Below are positions 16,680 through 25,009 of a stretch of DNA of 64,000 nucleotides, one piece after another. Location: assembly GCF_014648875.1 (NCBI RefSeq), contig NZ_BMRY01000001.1, positions 603,304-667,303 on the forward strand, read 5' to 3'. The notes beneath the pieces were generated by a model. It was not told the DNA's origin. It was given only the letters and a program-made list of their open reading frames with translations, and ran no database searches. This stretch comes from Streptomyces parvus. GTDB lineage: Bacteria > Actinomycetota > Actinomycetes > Streptomycetales > Streptomycetaceae. A program made the position numbers and the translations under genes. The first letter of the stretch is position 1, and each line of letters opens with the position of its first letter.

Positions 16680-17306
16680 ATGAGTACCAGGACGTGGGGC
16701 GCGCGAAGGCCCCGACGGCGGCGGACGACCACCGGGGCAGCGGTCACGGCGGCGGTCGCGGCAGCGGCCGTGCTGCTGACCGGCTGCGGCGGCGACGCGG
16801 ACAAGGCCTCCGTGCCCGAGGGCTGGGGCACGCTGGAGACCGGCAGCCTGAGCGTCGGCTACCCGAAGGGCGAGGGGTACGCGGAGCAGCCCGCGGCCGA
16901 GCGGGCCAAGGCCAACGCGGCCGTCGCGCTCAAGGAGGAGGACGGCATCCGGACCGGCATGGTCTCGGTCCAGCTGGACTTCGCCACGGGCGTGCACGAC
17001 GCGGCCGGGGCGGCGGCAGCGGCGGGCGCGGGCATCGGCCTCAACTCCACCCGCAAGGCGACGGACGACGTACGCCTCGCGGGCCCGGAGGACGCCGGCG
17101 AGGCCCGCGAAGCACGCCGGATCGACTACGACTTCACGTCGGACGGCCAGGAGGACACGCCGAACCGGGGGACGCCGATGACCGGGGTCCTGGTCGCGGG
17201 GGTGGACTCGAAGGGCGTTCCGTTCGTGGTGCGCCTGAACGCGGTGAAGGACGCGGTGGACGCGGAGGACCTGGACGCGTTCGTGGGGTCGATTTCGGTG
17301 AAGTAG
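16680..17306 (+). CDS. putative lipoprotein
   Basis: Exported protein of 208 residues. An Arg-rich start ([14 protein letters not shown]) precedes a hydrophobic stretch ending in the lipobox LLTGC, so it should be lipidated on that cysteine (about residue 38) and anchored outside the membrane; the twin Arg pattern might route it through Tat. The mature part is soluble alpha/beta with no motif I recognise. The ATG at 16680 follows the preceding Flp-motif gene by 19 bases; a GTG at 16668 is an alternative start. Close coupling suggests that it works with the preceding surface protein. Confidence 0.75.
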   Translation: MSTRTWGARRPRRRRTTTGAAVTAAVAAAAVLLTGCGGDADKASVPEGWGTLETGSLSVGYPKGEGYAEQPAAERAKANAAVALKEEDGIRTGMVSVQLDFATGVHDAAGAAAAAGAGIGLNSTRKATDDVRLAGPEDAGEAREARRIDYDFTSDGQEDTPNRGTPMTGVLVAGVDSKGVPFVVRLNAVKDAVDAEDLDAFVGSISVK

Positions 17307-17371
17307 GGCATGGAGAGGAACGGTTGGGATGTTGTTCCCTCTGCCGGCCACCTTCTGGAGGAGACCTCGCC

Positions 17372-18139
17372 ATGGCAGAGCTGACGATCGACGCCGTCGT
17401 GTTCGATGTGCTGGGCACGCTTGTCGACGAACCCGCAGGACTGCGCGCGGGCATCCGCGTGCTGACCCCGTCCGCGTCCCCGCCACCGTCCGCGTCCCCG
17501 CCACCGCCCCCGTCCCCGTCCACGTCCCTGTCCCTGGACGACTCCGGGACCGAACGGCTTCTGCTGCTGTGGCAACGGCACATCGAACGTGAGCAGGGCC
17601 GCATCGTCGACGGCGACCGCCCCTACCTCCCGAGCGACGCCCTGGACCGGGAGGCCGCCGAGATCGTGGCGCGGGCGGCCCGAGCGGAGGACCCGGCGGC
17701 GAGGGCGGACCCGGACGCCGTGGCGTCGCTGGCCCGGGCGGCCCGTCGCCTCCCGCCGTGGCCCGACACCGTGGCAGGACTCGCCCGCCTCGCCGAGCGC
17801 TTCCCGCTGATCGGCCTCTCCAACGCGAGCCGGACGGCACTGCTGGAGCTGAACGCCCACGCCGGGCTGCGCTGGCACCAGGCCCTGTCCGCCGAGGACG
17901 CCCGTACCTACAAGCCGGATCCGGAGGTCTACCGGCTGGCCGTCACCGTCGCCGGGCTGCCACCGGAACGCCTGCTGATGGTCGCCGCCCACGCCTGGGA
18001 CCTGCGCGGCGCGCAGGCGCTGGGCCTGCGCACGGCGTATGTGGCCCGTCCGGTCGGCGACCCGCCCACGTCCTCGGACCGCTTCGACCTGTACGCCGAG
18101 GACCTGGCGGACCTGGCGGATCAGCTCGGGGTGTCCTGA
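17372..18139 (+). CDS. HAD-superfamily hydrolase (haloacid dehalogenase type II-like)
   Basis: Cytoplasmic hydrolase of 255 residues. Motif I is VVFDVLGTLVDE with nucleophile D12. The residue two places on is Leu rather than Asp, as in L-2-haloacid dehalogenases rather than phosphatases. Motif II is LIGLSNASRTAL, motif III the Lys in ARTYKPDPEVYRLAV, and motif IV lies in LLMVAAHAWDLRGAQALGLRTAYV. The cap domain holds a low-complexity insert of Pro and Ser (residues about 33-54) not expected in the family. GGAGGAGA stands 8 bases before the ATG. Substrate unknown. Confidence 0.85.
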   Translation: MAELTIDAVVFDVLGTLVDEPAGLRAGIRVLTPSASPPPSASPPPPPSPSTSLSLDDSGTERLLLLWQRHIEREQGRIVDGDRPYLPSDALDREAAEIVARAARAEDPAARADPDAVASLARAARRLPPWPDTVAGLARLAERFPLIGLSNASRTALLELNAHAGLRWHQALSAEDARTYKPDPEVYRLAVTVAGLPPERLLMVAAHAWDLRGAQALGLRTAYVARPVGDPPTSSDRFDLYAEDLADLADQLGVS

Positions 18140-18215
18140 GGCCTGCGGGCGGGGGGCCGGGGGACACCGAGGCATGCTGCGCGCTGCCCAGGGCCCTGGG
18201 GACGCGTTGTGCTTC

Positions 18216-19862
18216 TCAGGTCAGCGGGCAGCCGAGCGGAAGGACCCGTTCGGTGAGCTTGCCGGTGAGGTGGGTGCCGGTGATGTCGGCCTCCGCCAGC
18301 CAGTCCGCAGCGGTCAGCCGGTCCACAAGGGCCGGCAGGTCACCGGGGTCGACGGCGCACCAGGAGGACAGGGTGTCCACGCCGATGCCCTCCCCTCCGG
18401 GCCCCAGTCGTCCCTCTCCGTCGGAGCCGGTGGCCAGGGCGAGGGCGAGGAGCCGGACGCCGGCCTCGGTCTTGCCCTTGCGGAGCTTCTTCTCCCCGAC
18501 GACCCGCTGGGCCCATCCGCTGAGCTTGGGACGCAGCTTCCGCCCGAACGTGAACGGACCCGGGTCGTCCTCGTCAGGAGTCAGGGACGGCACGGTGATC
18601 TGAGTGGGGTTCTCCGGGCGGGAGGCGATCAGCTCCTCGACGGTCCCGGAGATGCCGAGCCAGCCGGACTCCACCAACTGCCCCACCAACTGCTCGGGAT
18701 CCGACAGGGGCAGCCCCTTGATGTCCTGCCCGACGAGGTTGCCGACCCCGGACTGTGCGGTGCGCAGCGTCACCATCACCACCAGCAGGCGGGCCTCGGC
18801 TCCGGGCAGGGGGGCGGTCTCGGCCACGTGTGCGAGGACGGATCGGGCGTGGTTCCACTGCGCGGGGGCGGTCAGCAGCCGCGCCACGGCGGGCCCTTCG
18901 CCGTCCGGGGCCTGGCCGATGCGGTGCAGATGCTGGAGGCGGGCGGTGGCGGCGGCCTGTTCGGCCCGCCGGGCGTCGAGCCGCAGACCGGTGTCGGCGG
19001 TGGCTTCGGCCCAGGCGTGGAAGGCCTCCGCCTTGCGGGCGTGGAGGTCGGCGAGCATCGCGAGGTCGGGTTCGGTGCGGGCCTGGTAGGCGCGGAAGAG
19101 CTCGCCCAGCTCGGTGAGTTCGTCCCGCAGTGCGACGGGCCGCAGATCGTGGGGGACGAGGCGCTGGGCGATCCTCCCTCGCGGGGGGCGCCTCCGCGGC
19201 GGCCTCGCGGACCGGGGGGCGGAGTGGGGGTCGGACCTGTGGTCGGACCGGGGCGCCGACGTCTGCTGGGGGACGGCGGTGCCGGCGGCGGTGGCGGTGG
19301 CGCTGTGGGAGAAGTGCGGGCCGGCCGCCGAGAAGGTCGGCGTGGTGGCTGCGGGGCCACCGGGGGGCGCGATGCCGGCGGGGGTCGTGGGGGCTGCGGC
19401 ATCGGCCCGGAACCCGTCGCTCCGTGCCGGTGCCTCGACGGCCGGAGCAGTGGCGACGACCTTCGCGGTGGGGTGGGCGGCGGCGCAGCGCGAGCAGCAC
19501 TCCATGACCTGCCACCAGCGCCCTTCCCGGTCCGTGATGACGGCCAGGACGACCGCTCCCCCGCACCGCCAGGGAACGGGTCGCTCACGCGGTCCGGCGG
19601 GGCGGATGTGCGTGTGGCACTCCTCGGCCCGACAGGCGCACTGCGCCGAGGGTCGGGGGGCCGGGCCGGCACGCAGGTGGGCCTTGAGGTGGCCGATCGC
19701 CGCCGTACGACCGGCGGCGGCGGACGGCAGCACCTGCGCGGCGCAGGCCGGGCGGCTGCACGAGACACGCACGTCCGCACGCCCACGGCCGACCGGATCC
19801 AGCCGCACCGTCCACCTGCGTCCCGTCACGCGTTCGTTCGTCGCGTGGGCCTCCACACCCAT
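18216..19862 (-). CDS. hypothetical protein with cysteine-rich N-terminus
   Basis: A 548-residue protein I do not recognise. The N-terminal 130 residues contain clustered cysteines and histidines (CSRPACAAQ, CACRAEECHTH, CCSRCAAAH) that look like metal-binding knuckles. A Pro/Ala/Ser-rich linker follows (about 140-215). The C-terminal half is helical and charged, with a segment that could be a winged helix near GWAQRVVGEKKLRKGKTEAGVRL. No signal or membrane segment is present. The ATG at 19862 has GAGGAAGG just upstream; a longer frame reaches 19988. It follows the Tad operon on the same strand but behind an 18-bp terminator, so it is probably separate. Confidence 0.65.
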   Translation of the reverse strand: MGVEAHATNERVTGRRWTVRLDPVGRGRADVRVSCSRPACAAQVLPSAAAGRTAAIGHLKAHLRAGPAPRPSAQCACRAEECHTHIRPAGPRERPVPWRCGGAVVLAVITDREGRWWQVMECCSRCAAAHPTAKVVATAPAVEAPARSDGFRADAAAPTTPAGIAPPGGPAATTPTFSAAGPHFSHSATATAAGTAVPQQTSAPRSDHRSDPHSAPRSARPPRRRPPRGRIAQRLVPHDLRPVALRDELTELGELFRAYQARTEPDLAMLADLHARKAEAFHAWAEATADTGLRLDARRAEQAAATARLQHLHRIGQAPDGEGPAVARLLTAPAQWNHARSVLAHVAETAPLPGAEARLLVVMVTLRTAQSGVGNLVGQDIKGLPLSDPEQLVGQLVESGWLGISGTVEELIASRPENPTQITVPSLTPDEDDPGPFTFGRKLRPKLSGWAQRVVGEKKLRKGKTEAGVRLLALALATGSDGEGRLGPGGEGIGVDTLSSWCAVDPGDLPALVDRLTAADWLAEADITGTHLTGKLTERVLPLGCPLT

Positions 19863-20070
19863 CACACCTTCCTCGACGACTGTTCGTATGTGCACCGCGG
19901 CACCCACCGGCCTGTGCGTGGTGTCAGCGGCGCGCGGCGTGTCACAGTCTGCTACGCCGGGCAGTCCGGATGCGGGCCCACAACACAAACGACGGTCCGC
20001 CGTTCGGGTGACGGGCTCGGCGAGGATGTGGCCGGATTCGTGCCCTGGCGGCGTGGCCTCGGAAGACGCG

Positions 20071-20111
20071 CCCGCGCCCGCCGTCGTTGGAAGAACGACG
20101 GCGGGCGCGGG
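20071..20111 (-). terminator. terminator of the Flp-OmpA operon
   Basis: Perfect 18-bp stem (arms 20071-20088 and 20094-20111) with a 5-base loop, 38 bases past the OmpA-like gene on the minus strand. Confidence 0.85.
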
Positions 20112-20148
20112 TTTCGAGGTGGGCGGCCCCGGAGGGGGTGGGGAGAGG

Positions 20149-20790
20149 TCAGGACCCCTCTCCGCGCGGGAAGGAGACCTCCACGCGGCGGTTCTTCTTC
20201 CGGCCCTCTTCGTTGCTGTTGCTGGCGATCGGGTACTGCTCGCCGTAGCCCCGGATCTCGTAGGTGACCGTGGGGCCGAGCTCCTTCGACAGCACCCCGT
20301 GCACGGCGTCGGCCCGCTGCTTGGACAGGACGTCTCCGTGGGCCGAGGAACCGAGATTGTCGGTGAAGCCGAAGACGCGGACCTTGGTCGCGTTCTGCTT
20401 CTTGATCTCCTCGGCGATGGCGGCGATACGGGCGTTGGCCGCCGAGGAGAGCTTCGCGCTGTCCTTGCCGAAGAGGACTTCCGCCTGGAGCGCGAACTTG
20501 ATGTCGGCGTTGCTGTCCTCGCGGCGCTCCTCGCCGCCGAGGTCTTCGACTACCTGGACGATGTCGAGGACCTTGGACGGGCCGAGGGTGCCGCCGTCGG
20601 GCATCTTCAGGTCCGGGTCGTTGGGGTCAACCTGAACCGGGGGGACCGACTGCGCCTCGGTTCCCGGGGGGACGCTCGGGCCGTCGTCTGCCAGGGCGGG
20701 CGTCGCCCCGAACAGCGTGAAGCTCGCGACGACCAGGAACGAGGCGGCCGACAGTCCTACTGGCTTCTTCCGGGTGCGTGTGTGTGTCAT
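20149..20790 (-). CDS. OmpA-like peptidoglycan-binding protein of the Tad locus
   Basis: Exported protein of 213 residues: signal peptide (about 1-36, ending ALADD), a Pro-rich segment, then an OmpA C-like domain from EVLFGKDSAKLSSAANARI to the end. It includes VRVFGFTDN and the peptidoglycan-contact Arg pair in GRKKNRRVEVSF. This domain binds meso- or LL-diaminopimelate of peptidoglycan and here probably anchors the pilus machinery to the thick wall. I take the ATG at 20790, with GGTGA 8 bases ahead; a GTG at 20802 would give a 4-base GTGA overlap with the preceding gene. Last gene of the flp operon. Confidence 0.88.
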   Translation of the reverse strand: MTHTRTRKKPVGLSAASFLVVASFTLFGATPALADDGPSVPPGTEAQSVPPVQVDPNDPDLKMPDGGTLGPSKVLDIVQVVEDLGGEERREDSNADIKFALQAEVLFGKDSAKLSSAANARIAAIAEEIKKQNATKVRVFGFTDNLGSSAHGDVLSKQRADAVHGVLSKELGPTVTYEIRGYGEQYPIASNSNEEGRKKNRRVEVSFPRGEGS

Positions 20791-20798
20791 CTCTGCCG

Positions 20799-21413
20799 TC
20801 ACCCGGAAATCTTCACCGACGTGGTCGCGAACGTCGGCAGCGTGAAGTCGACCTCCGTCGTCGTCTCCGGCGGTGCCGGGAACTGCATGAACACGGATGT
20901 GGTCTTCCCTGCCAGCAAGGGCGGAATACCGGTCGTGCACAGGCAACGATTCTCAGTGTCACGCAGGATGTAGTAGCGCTTCTTGCCGACCTTGTCGACA
21001 AGAGTCGCGCCGGCGACCGAGTTGGGGTTCTTCGCCAGAAGTGCCGTCTCCGTGCCTGCCCACGCGGTCGTGTTCTTCGACTGCGTGCCCTCATTCTTGA
21101 TCGACGCCTGCAGCGTGATGAATCCACCGGAGTCGCGCTTGGCCTGGTGAATGGTCATCACCAGGCCGTCACCACGGATCTCCGCAAGTTTGGCATTCGG
21201 GTCCACGTTCTCGCCCGCAGCCGTGTCCTCCTGCTGCGACTCGCCCTTGTCCTCCGCGGAGGGGCTGGCCGGGGCGGACGGCGCACTGGAGCCCTCGTTG
21301 CCGGGCTTCTCGCCTCCGTCGTCGCCACAGCCGGCGAGAGCAAAGGCCAGAGCAGCCGTCATACTGACAGCCGCCATGGCCCTTCTGGTCGTCGTGGTCC
21401 GCCGCATGCTCAT
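20799..21413 (-). CDS. lipoprotein of the Tad locus
   Basis: Lipoprotein of 204 residues: Arg-rich N-terminus, hydrophobic core and lipobox LAGC at about residue 29, then a Ser/Pro/Glu-rich spacer (about 35-70) and a globular beta-rich domain (LVMTIHQAKRDSGGFITLQASIKNEG...). The latter resembles DUF4352-like immunoglobulin folds in pattern, though I cannot prove it. A CLCTTG motif could make a disulfide. Translation reads almost directly into the OmpA-like gene, and it lies 34 bases after the TadG-like gene, so all belong to the flp operon. A TadD or TadG-like accessory role outside the membrane is the likely job. Confidence 0.8.
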   Translation of the reverse strand: MSMRRTTTTRRAMAAVSMTAALAFALAGCGDDGGEKPGNEGSSAPSAPASPSAEDKGESQQEDTAAGENVDPNAKLAEIRGDGLVMTIHQAKRDSGGFITLQASIKNEGTQSKNTTAWAGTETALLAKNPNSVAGATLVDKVGKKRYYILRDTENRCLCTTGIPPLLAGKTTSVFMQFPAPPETTTEVDFTLPTFATTSVKISG

Positions 21414-21447
21414 GGTCCGATTCCTCTACTCGTCGTTCGCTTCGCTG

Positions 21448-22056
21448 TCACTGGTCGACCAACCGCACGTCAAAGAGAGTTCTGCTCACGCTCTCCCATG
21501 GTGGGGGGCTGGCGGGCGCGATCTCGAGGATCTTGCCGTTTCGGCACGTGAAGATGAACAGGTCCTGGACTCCGTCACTGTTGAAGTCCACAGCCTTCGG
21601 GTTGGGGCAGCGGAACTCGATGAGTGCGGTGGCCTTGGCCTTGGCCTTCTTGTTCTCCGAACCAGGGAGTACAGGTGAGTCCACCGGCTTGTTGCCCCTG
21701 ACCCCGACCGTGATCCGGTCGCGCAGATATCCAGGAGTCGCGTAGCACGAAGTCCTTCTGGCGTCATTGGCCGCCGCCAGGCGACTTGCCTCGTAACAAG
21801 GCGCAGCGAAAGGCGTGTTGAGGAACACGTCCAACATGTTGGTGGGAAGCGAGGCGTAGAAGCCCGTTCCGAAGTTGTCTCGCGCCTTCTGGGCAGCGGC
21901 GAGCGCGGCGGCGTCCGCCGCGCCCTGGGAACCGTTGCGCAGAGCCGACGCCTTACCCACAGCGAAGAAGGCCAACGCAAGGAAGAGCAGGCCCGCCACC
22001 ATCATGATGTAGATGGGGAAGGCCTGCCCTCCGTCGTTGCGAGAACGACCGATCAT
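21448..22056 (-). CDS. TadG-like Flp pilus-assembly protein
   Basis: Protein of 202 residues with an N-terminal Tad domain: RNDGGQAFPIYIMMVAGLLFLALAFFAVGKASALRNGSQGAADAAALAAAQ, a pilin-like helix followed by the helix typical of TadE/TadG minor pseudopilins. The remaining 150 residues are exported and include four cysteines and a DFNSDGVQDLF segment with a calcium-loop look. The ATG at 22056 shares one base with the flp stop codon (TGATG), showing translational coupling to the pilin. Confidence 0.85.
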   Translation of the reverse strand: MIGRSRNDGGQAFPIYIMMVAGLLFLALAFFAVGKASALRNGSQGAADAAALAAAQKARDNFGTGFYASLPTNMLDVFLNTPFAAPCYEASRLAAANDARRTSCYATPGYLRDRITVGVRGNKPVDSPVLPGSENKKAKAKATALIEFRCPNPKAVDFNSDGVQDLFIFTCRNGKILEIAPASPPPWESVSRTLFDVRLVDQ

Positions 22057-22286
22057 CACTGAGCCGTGATGGAATCCACCAGGCCGCTGATGCGCTCCGA
22101 GATCGCGCCACCGATACCCGTGGCCACGATCGCCCCGATGATCGCCACGACCACCAGAATGATCCCCAGGTACTCGAACGCCGTCTGCCCCCGGTCCTTC
22201 GCCGCGTAGCGCTTCTGGATGGCGCTGACGGCGGTGTTGGCCCAGCCGTTGACGCGGACGGCGGTCTTCAGGGTGATGTCCGACAT
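22056..22286 (-). CDS. Flp family type IVb pilin
   Basis: Major pilin precursor of 76 residues. The leader is a cationic 33-residue segment ending RDRG-like, then QTAFEYLGIILVVVAIIGAIV: cleavage after Gly with Glu at +5 and Tyr at +6, the Flp signature. The hydrophobic helix continues to about residue 60. A strong ribosome site (GGAGGGG, 6 bases before the ATG) fits a highly made pilin. It opens an operon with the TadG-like, lipoprotein and OmpA-like genes and sits 210 bases after the response regulator, so it probably has its own promoter. Confidence 0.93.
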   Translation of the reverse strand: MSDITLKTAVRVNGWANTAVSAIQKRYAAKDRGQTAFEYLGIILVVVAIIGAIVATGIGGAISERISGLVDSITAQ

Positions 22287-22496
22287 GGTGTTCCCCTCCG
22301 GGTTCGGCCGACCGGTTGCCGGCCGACTCGCGCGTTTCTGCGGTGCCGCCCCCGTTACCGGCTTCCTCCTGGCCGGTGCCGCTGGCGACATGAGAAACAT
22401 AAGCGGGGACCCGCACTCCCGCAGAGGGTCCGTGGGCCCATTCCCGGGCCCAAAGGTCCTTCTGGGTCTCCGCGTTGCGGAATCGCTCGGTCATGG

Positions 22497-23450
22497 TCAC
22501 GGCTGCCGCCCGGGGTTTCGGGGCGCTGTGCCGAGCCAGTGGGCGATCGCCTCGCTGCGGGTGGCGCTGTGGAGCTTCGTGAAGATGCGGTTGATGTGGT
22601 TCTTGACCGTCTTCTCACTGATGAAGCAGGTGGCGGCGATCTGCTGATTACTCATTCCGGACGCAATCAGGTCCATGACCTCCACCTCCCTCGAACTCAG
22701 CCCGTACTGCTGCCTGTTGGGGGTGGGTACCGACCCCCCGGATACAGAAGACTGTCCCACAACTGGTTGCAGTTGCGAAAGACTTTCCGAAGGTTCGGCG
22801 GTGTGCGGGGGCGGTGGGGCCGGCGCCGTCGCCAGTGCCGAGCCGAGGCCCTCGGGGAGCGGGCCCCGCTGGGGCGGGGTGCCGTGGCGCATATGGGCCA
22901 GGAGGGCGTCCGCGGCGGTGACGGTGAAGTTGGCGCGGCCGTGCTTCGTGTCGCGTACCGCCTGGACCAACTGGTTCGCCGTGAACTCGCCGTGCACCAG
23001 ATAGCCGCCCGCGCCCAGGCGCAGCGCTTCGTGGACGATCTCGCTCTCGCGGCTGTACGTCAGCATCAGCACGGGTGCGATGCCGACCAGGTGCGGCAGG
23101 GCCGAGATGCCGTCCACGCCGGGCATGCGGACGTCCAGCAGGACCACGTCGGGGCGGTGTTCGAGGGTCTTCTCGTACGCTTCCCGGCCGTCCGCCGCCT
23201 CCGCGACCACCTGGATGTCCGCCCGGCCGGACAGCAGGACGCCCAGGCCGGCCCGGACCACCGGATTGTCGTCCGCGACCACCACCCGGAGGCGTTCGGG
23301 AGCGGGAGCGGCGGGGCCCGGGGCGAAGGGGGACGGGGGCGGGGACGGGATCGCAGAGGGCCTGGGGATGGGCGGCGACGGGTGCTGGGGGGCGTGGCGG
23401 TGGGCCGCCGGCCCGTAGTGGTTCGGCGCTGGGGAGACATCGTCCGGCAT
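22497..23450 (-). CDS. LuxR-type response regulator
   Basis: NarL/FixJ-family regulator of 317 residues. A Pro/His-rich disordered extension (1-52) precedes the receiver domain, with acidic pair D60-D61, phospho-acceptor D106 in VVLLDVRMPG and a later Thr in LMLTYSRES. Unlike many family members the usual switch Lys is not clear (residues after LGAGGYLVHGEF). After a Gln/Pro-rich linker the C-terminal LuxR helix-turn-helix reads LSSREVEVMDLIASGMSNQQIAATCFISEKTVKNHI. It is 14 bases downstream of the kinase gene, with GAGGAGG before the ATG. Its place between tadC and flp makes pilus genes the obvious target. Confidence 0.93.
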   Translation of the reverse strand: MPDDVSPAPNHYGPAAHRHAPQHPSPPIPRPSAIPSPPPSPFAPGPAAPAPERLRVVVADDNPVVRAGLGVLLSGRADIQVVAEAADGREAYEKTLEHRPDVVLLDVRMPGVDGISALPHLVGIAPVLMLTYSRESEIVHEALRLGAGGYLVHGEFTANQLVQAVRDTKHGRANFTVTAADALLAHMRHGTPPQRGPLPEGLGSALATAPAPPPPHTAEPSESLSQLQPVVGQSSVSGGSVPTPNRQQYGLSSREVEVMDLIASGMSNQQIAATCFISEKTVKNHINRIFTKLHSATRSEAIAHWLGTAPRNPGRQP

Positions 23451-23464
23451 GCTGCGACCTCCTC

Positions 23465-24865
23465 TCAGGGTTGAGGGTTGTGGGTGAGTGGCGTGGCCGT
23501 CTCTGGTACGGACATCGGTGCGGGTACGTGTGCCGGCGCCTGCTCGGGGGGCTGCGGGGTGGTCCCGGGCCCGCCCGCCAGCGCCGCCAGCGGCAGTTCC
23601 ACCCGTACCTCCGTCCCCTTCTCCGCCTTCCCCCGGCCGATCCTGATCCGGGCCCCGATCGACGCGGCCCGCTCCACCATGCCGACCAGGCCGAAGTGGC
23701 CCGCCCGGCGCAGCGTTTCCAGCGTCGTTCCGGCGGGCAGGCCGCGGCCGTCGTCGTACACGGTGACGCGGAGCATGTCGCCCTTCACGCCCGCGAGGAC
23801 GATCAGGTACGTCGGGGACGCGTGTCGGTGGGCGTTCTCCATGGCCTCCGAGGCGACCGTGAGCAGTTGGCGGGCCACCGCCTGCGGGACCGGGGGGACC
23901 GGGGTCTCCTCGGAGAGGCGGCGGAAGGTGGCCGTGATCGGGTGGCGGGCGGTGAAGTCCTGTGCCTGGGCCGCCAGTTCGGCCATCAGGTCGACACCGC
24001 CCGCCAGGCCCTGTTCGCGGCGCAGGTCCGTGAGCAGTTCCCGGGACTCGGCGGCGGCCCTGCGGGCGGCCCGGGCGACCAGTTCCGCCTGGAGTTTCAC
24101 GGTGGGCGGGTCCATGCGGTCCGCCGAGCCGGCGAGGCCGTCGGCGGCCAGCGCCAGGCCGTGCAGGGTCTTGGCGACCGAGTCGTGCATCTCCCGCGCC
24201 AGGCGGGTGCGTTCGCCCTCCACCGCCTCGTTCACCGCCAGCCGCGCCCGGGTCTCGGTGAGCGCCTGGGTGGCCGTCCCGAAACGCAGGAGCAGGTTGC
24301 GCAGGGTGACGCCGACCGCGCCCGCGATCACGCAGAAGCCGGGGAGGAGGAGCCGTGTCGCGCCGTCCCCCTCCAGCTTCGGGACGCTCGCGTAGACGCC
24401 GAAGACGATCAGCACCTGGAGCACCGCGAAGACCGCCGCGCCGCGCCAGCCGTGGACCAGGCCCGCCAGCAGCGGGGTGCAGACGGTGACGTACGCGAGG
24501 GTCGACTCGGGGGTCGCCGTGATCAGCAGCAGCGCGCCGAAGAACACGTCGACGGCCAGCAGCCACGGGTGGCGCAGGAGGACCGGGCCGAAGCGTTCCC
24601 AGTCCCGGAACAGCAGGTACGAGCCCATGAAGGTGACCAGGATCGCCGAGCCGATGAACCAGGTGGGCAGGCCGGGGGCGGTGCGGCCGATGGCGTACGG
24701 AGTCGCTATCGCGATCATCGCCAGGCGGAAACCGAAGACCTGGCGGCACATCGCCTGGAGCGCGTTGACCTGGATGGCGAACGCCGGGCGGGCCGGGGTG
24801 CCGGAGTGGGCGCGGGTGAGTTCCGCGGTCAGTCCGGGGTGCGCGCTGCCGAGCTGGTATGCCAT
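23465..24865 (-). CDS. NarL-type sensor histidine kinase
   Basis: Membrane kinase of 466 residues. Six hydrophobic helices span about 47-195 with no large sensor domain, so the signal is probably perceived in the membrane. The HisKA_3 dimerisation domain holds the phospho-accepting H227 in REMHDSVAKTLHGLAL. The ATPase domain has the N box EAMENAHRHA, DDGRGL and GHFGLVGM. A Pro-rich tail of about 40 residues ends the protein. It pairs with the response regulator just downstream. Its leader contains the 11-unit hexanucleotide repeat at 24925-24990. Confidence 0.93.
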   Translation of the reverse strand: MAYQLGSAHPGLTAELTRAHSGTPARPAFAIQVNALQAMCRQVFGFRLAMIAIATPYAIGRTAPGLPTWFIGSAILVTFMGSYLLFRDWERFGPVLLRHPWLLAVDVFFGALLLITATPESTLAYVTVCTPLLAGLVHGWRGAAVFAVLQVLIVFGVYASVPKLEGDGATRLLLPGFCVIAGAVGVTLRNLLLRFGTATQALTETRARLAVNEAVEGERTRLAREMHDSVAKTLHGLALAADGLAGSADRMDPPTVKLQAELVARAARRAAAESRELLTDLRREQGLAGGVDLMAELAAQAQDFTARHPITATFRRLSEETPVPPVPQAVARQLLTVASEAMENAHRHASPTYLIVLAGVKGDMLRVTVYDDGRGLPAGTTLETLRRAGHFGLVGMVERAASIGARIRIGRGKAEKGTEVRVELPLAALAGGPGTTPQPPEQAPAHVPAPMSVPETATPLTHNPQP

Positions 24866-24924
24866 GTGCCTGTCACCTCCGTCGTGTGTCCCGTCCGTCC
24901 GGTGTCCCGTACGACGACTCCTGC

Positions 24925-24990
24925 GTCTCCGTCTCCGTCTCCGTTCCCGTTCCCGTCTCCGTTCCCGTCCCCGTCTCCGTTCCCGTCCCC
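24925..24990. repeat. 11-unit hexanucleotide tandem repeat, G-rich on the minus strand
   Basis: Eleven uninterrupted 6-base units, each gtctcc, gttccc or gtcccc on the plus strand. On the minus strand, which is the transcribed sense here, this becomes a run of GGrrAC units with many GGG and GGGG tracts. It lies between tadC and the histidine kinase, 60-125 bases before the kinase start. Confidence 0.9.
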
Positions 24991-25009
24991 ATCCCGCCCG
25001 TCGTTCATG

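Noticed and set aside
18187..18200. Palindrome cccagggccctggg between the HAD gene and the cysteine-rich protein gene
   Set aside because: It has no loop, so it is a poor RNA hairpin, and 14-base palindromes of this composition are expected by chance; not convincing as terminator or operator.
22287..22500. Possible peptide starting MTMTERFRNAETQKDLW, overlapping the response regulator stop
   Set aside because: The frame runs open through the flp gene into the TadG gene without its own stop, there is no ribosome site of its own, and the region is better explained as the flp promoter and leader.
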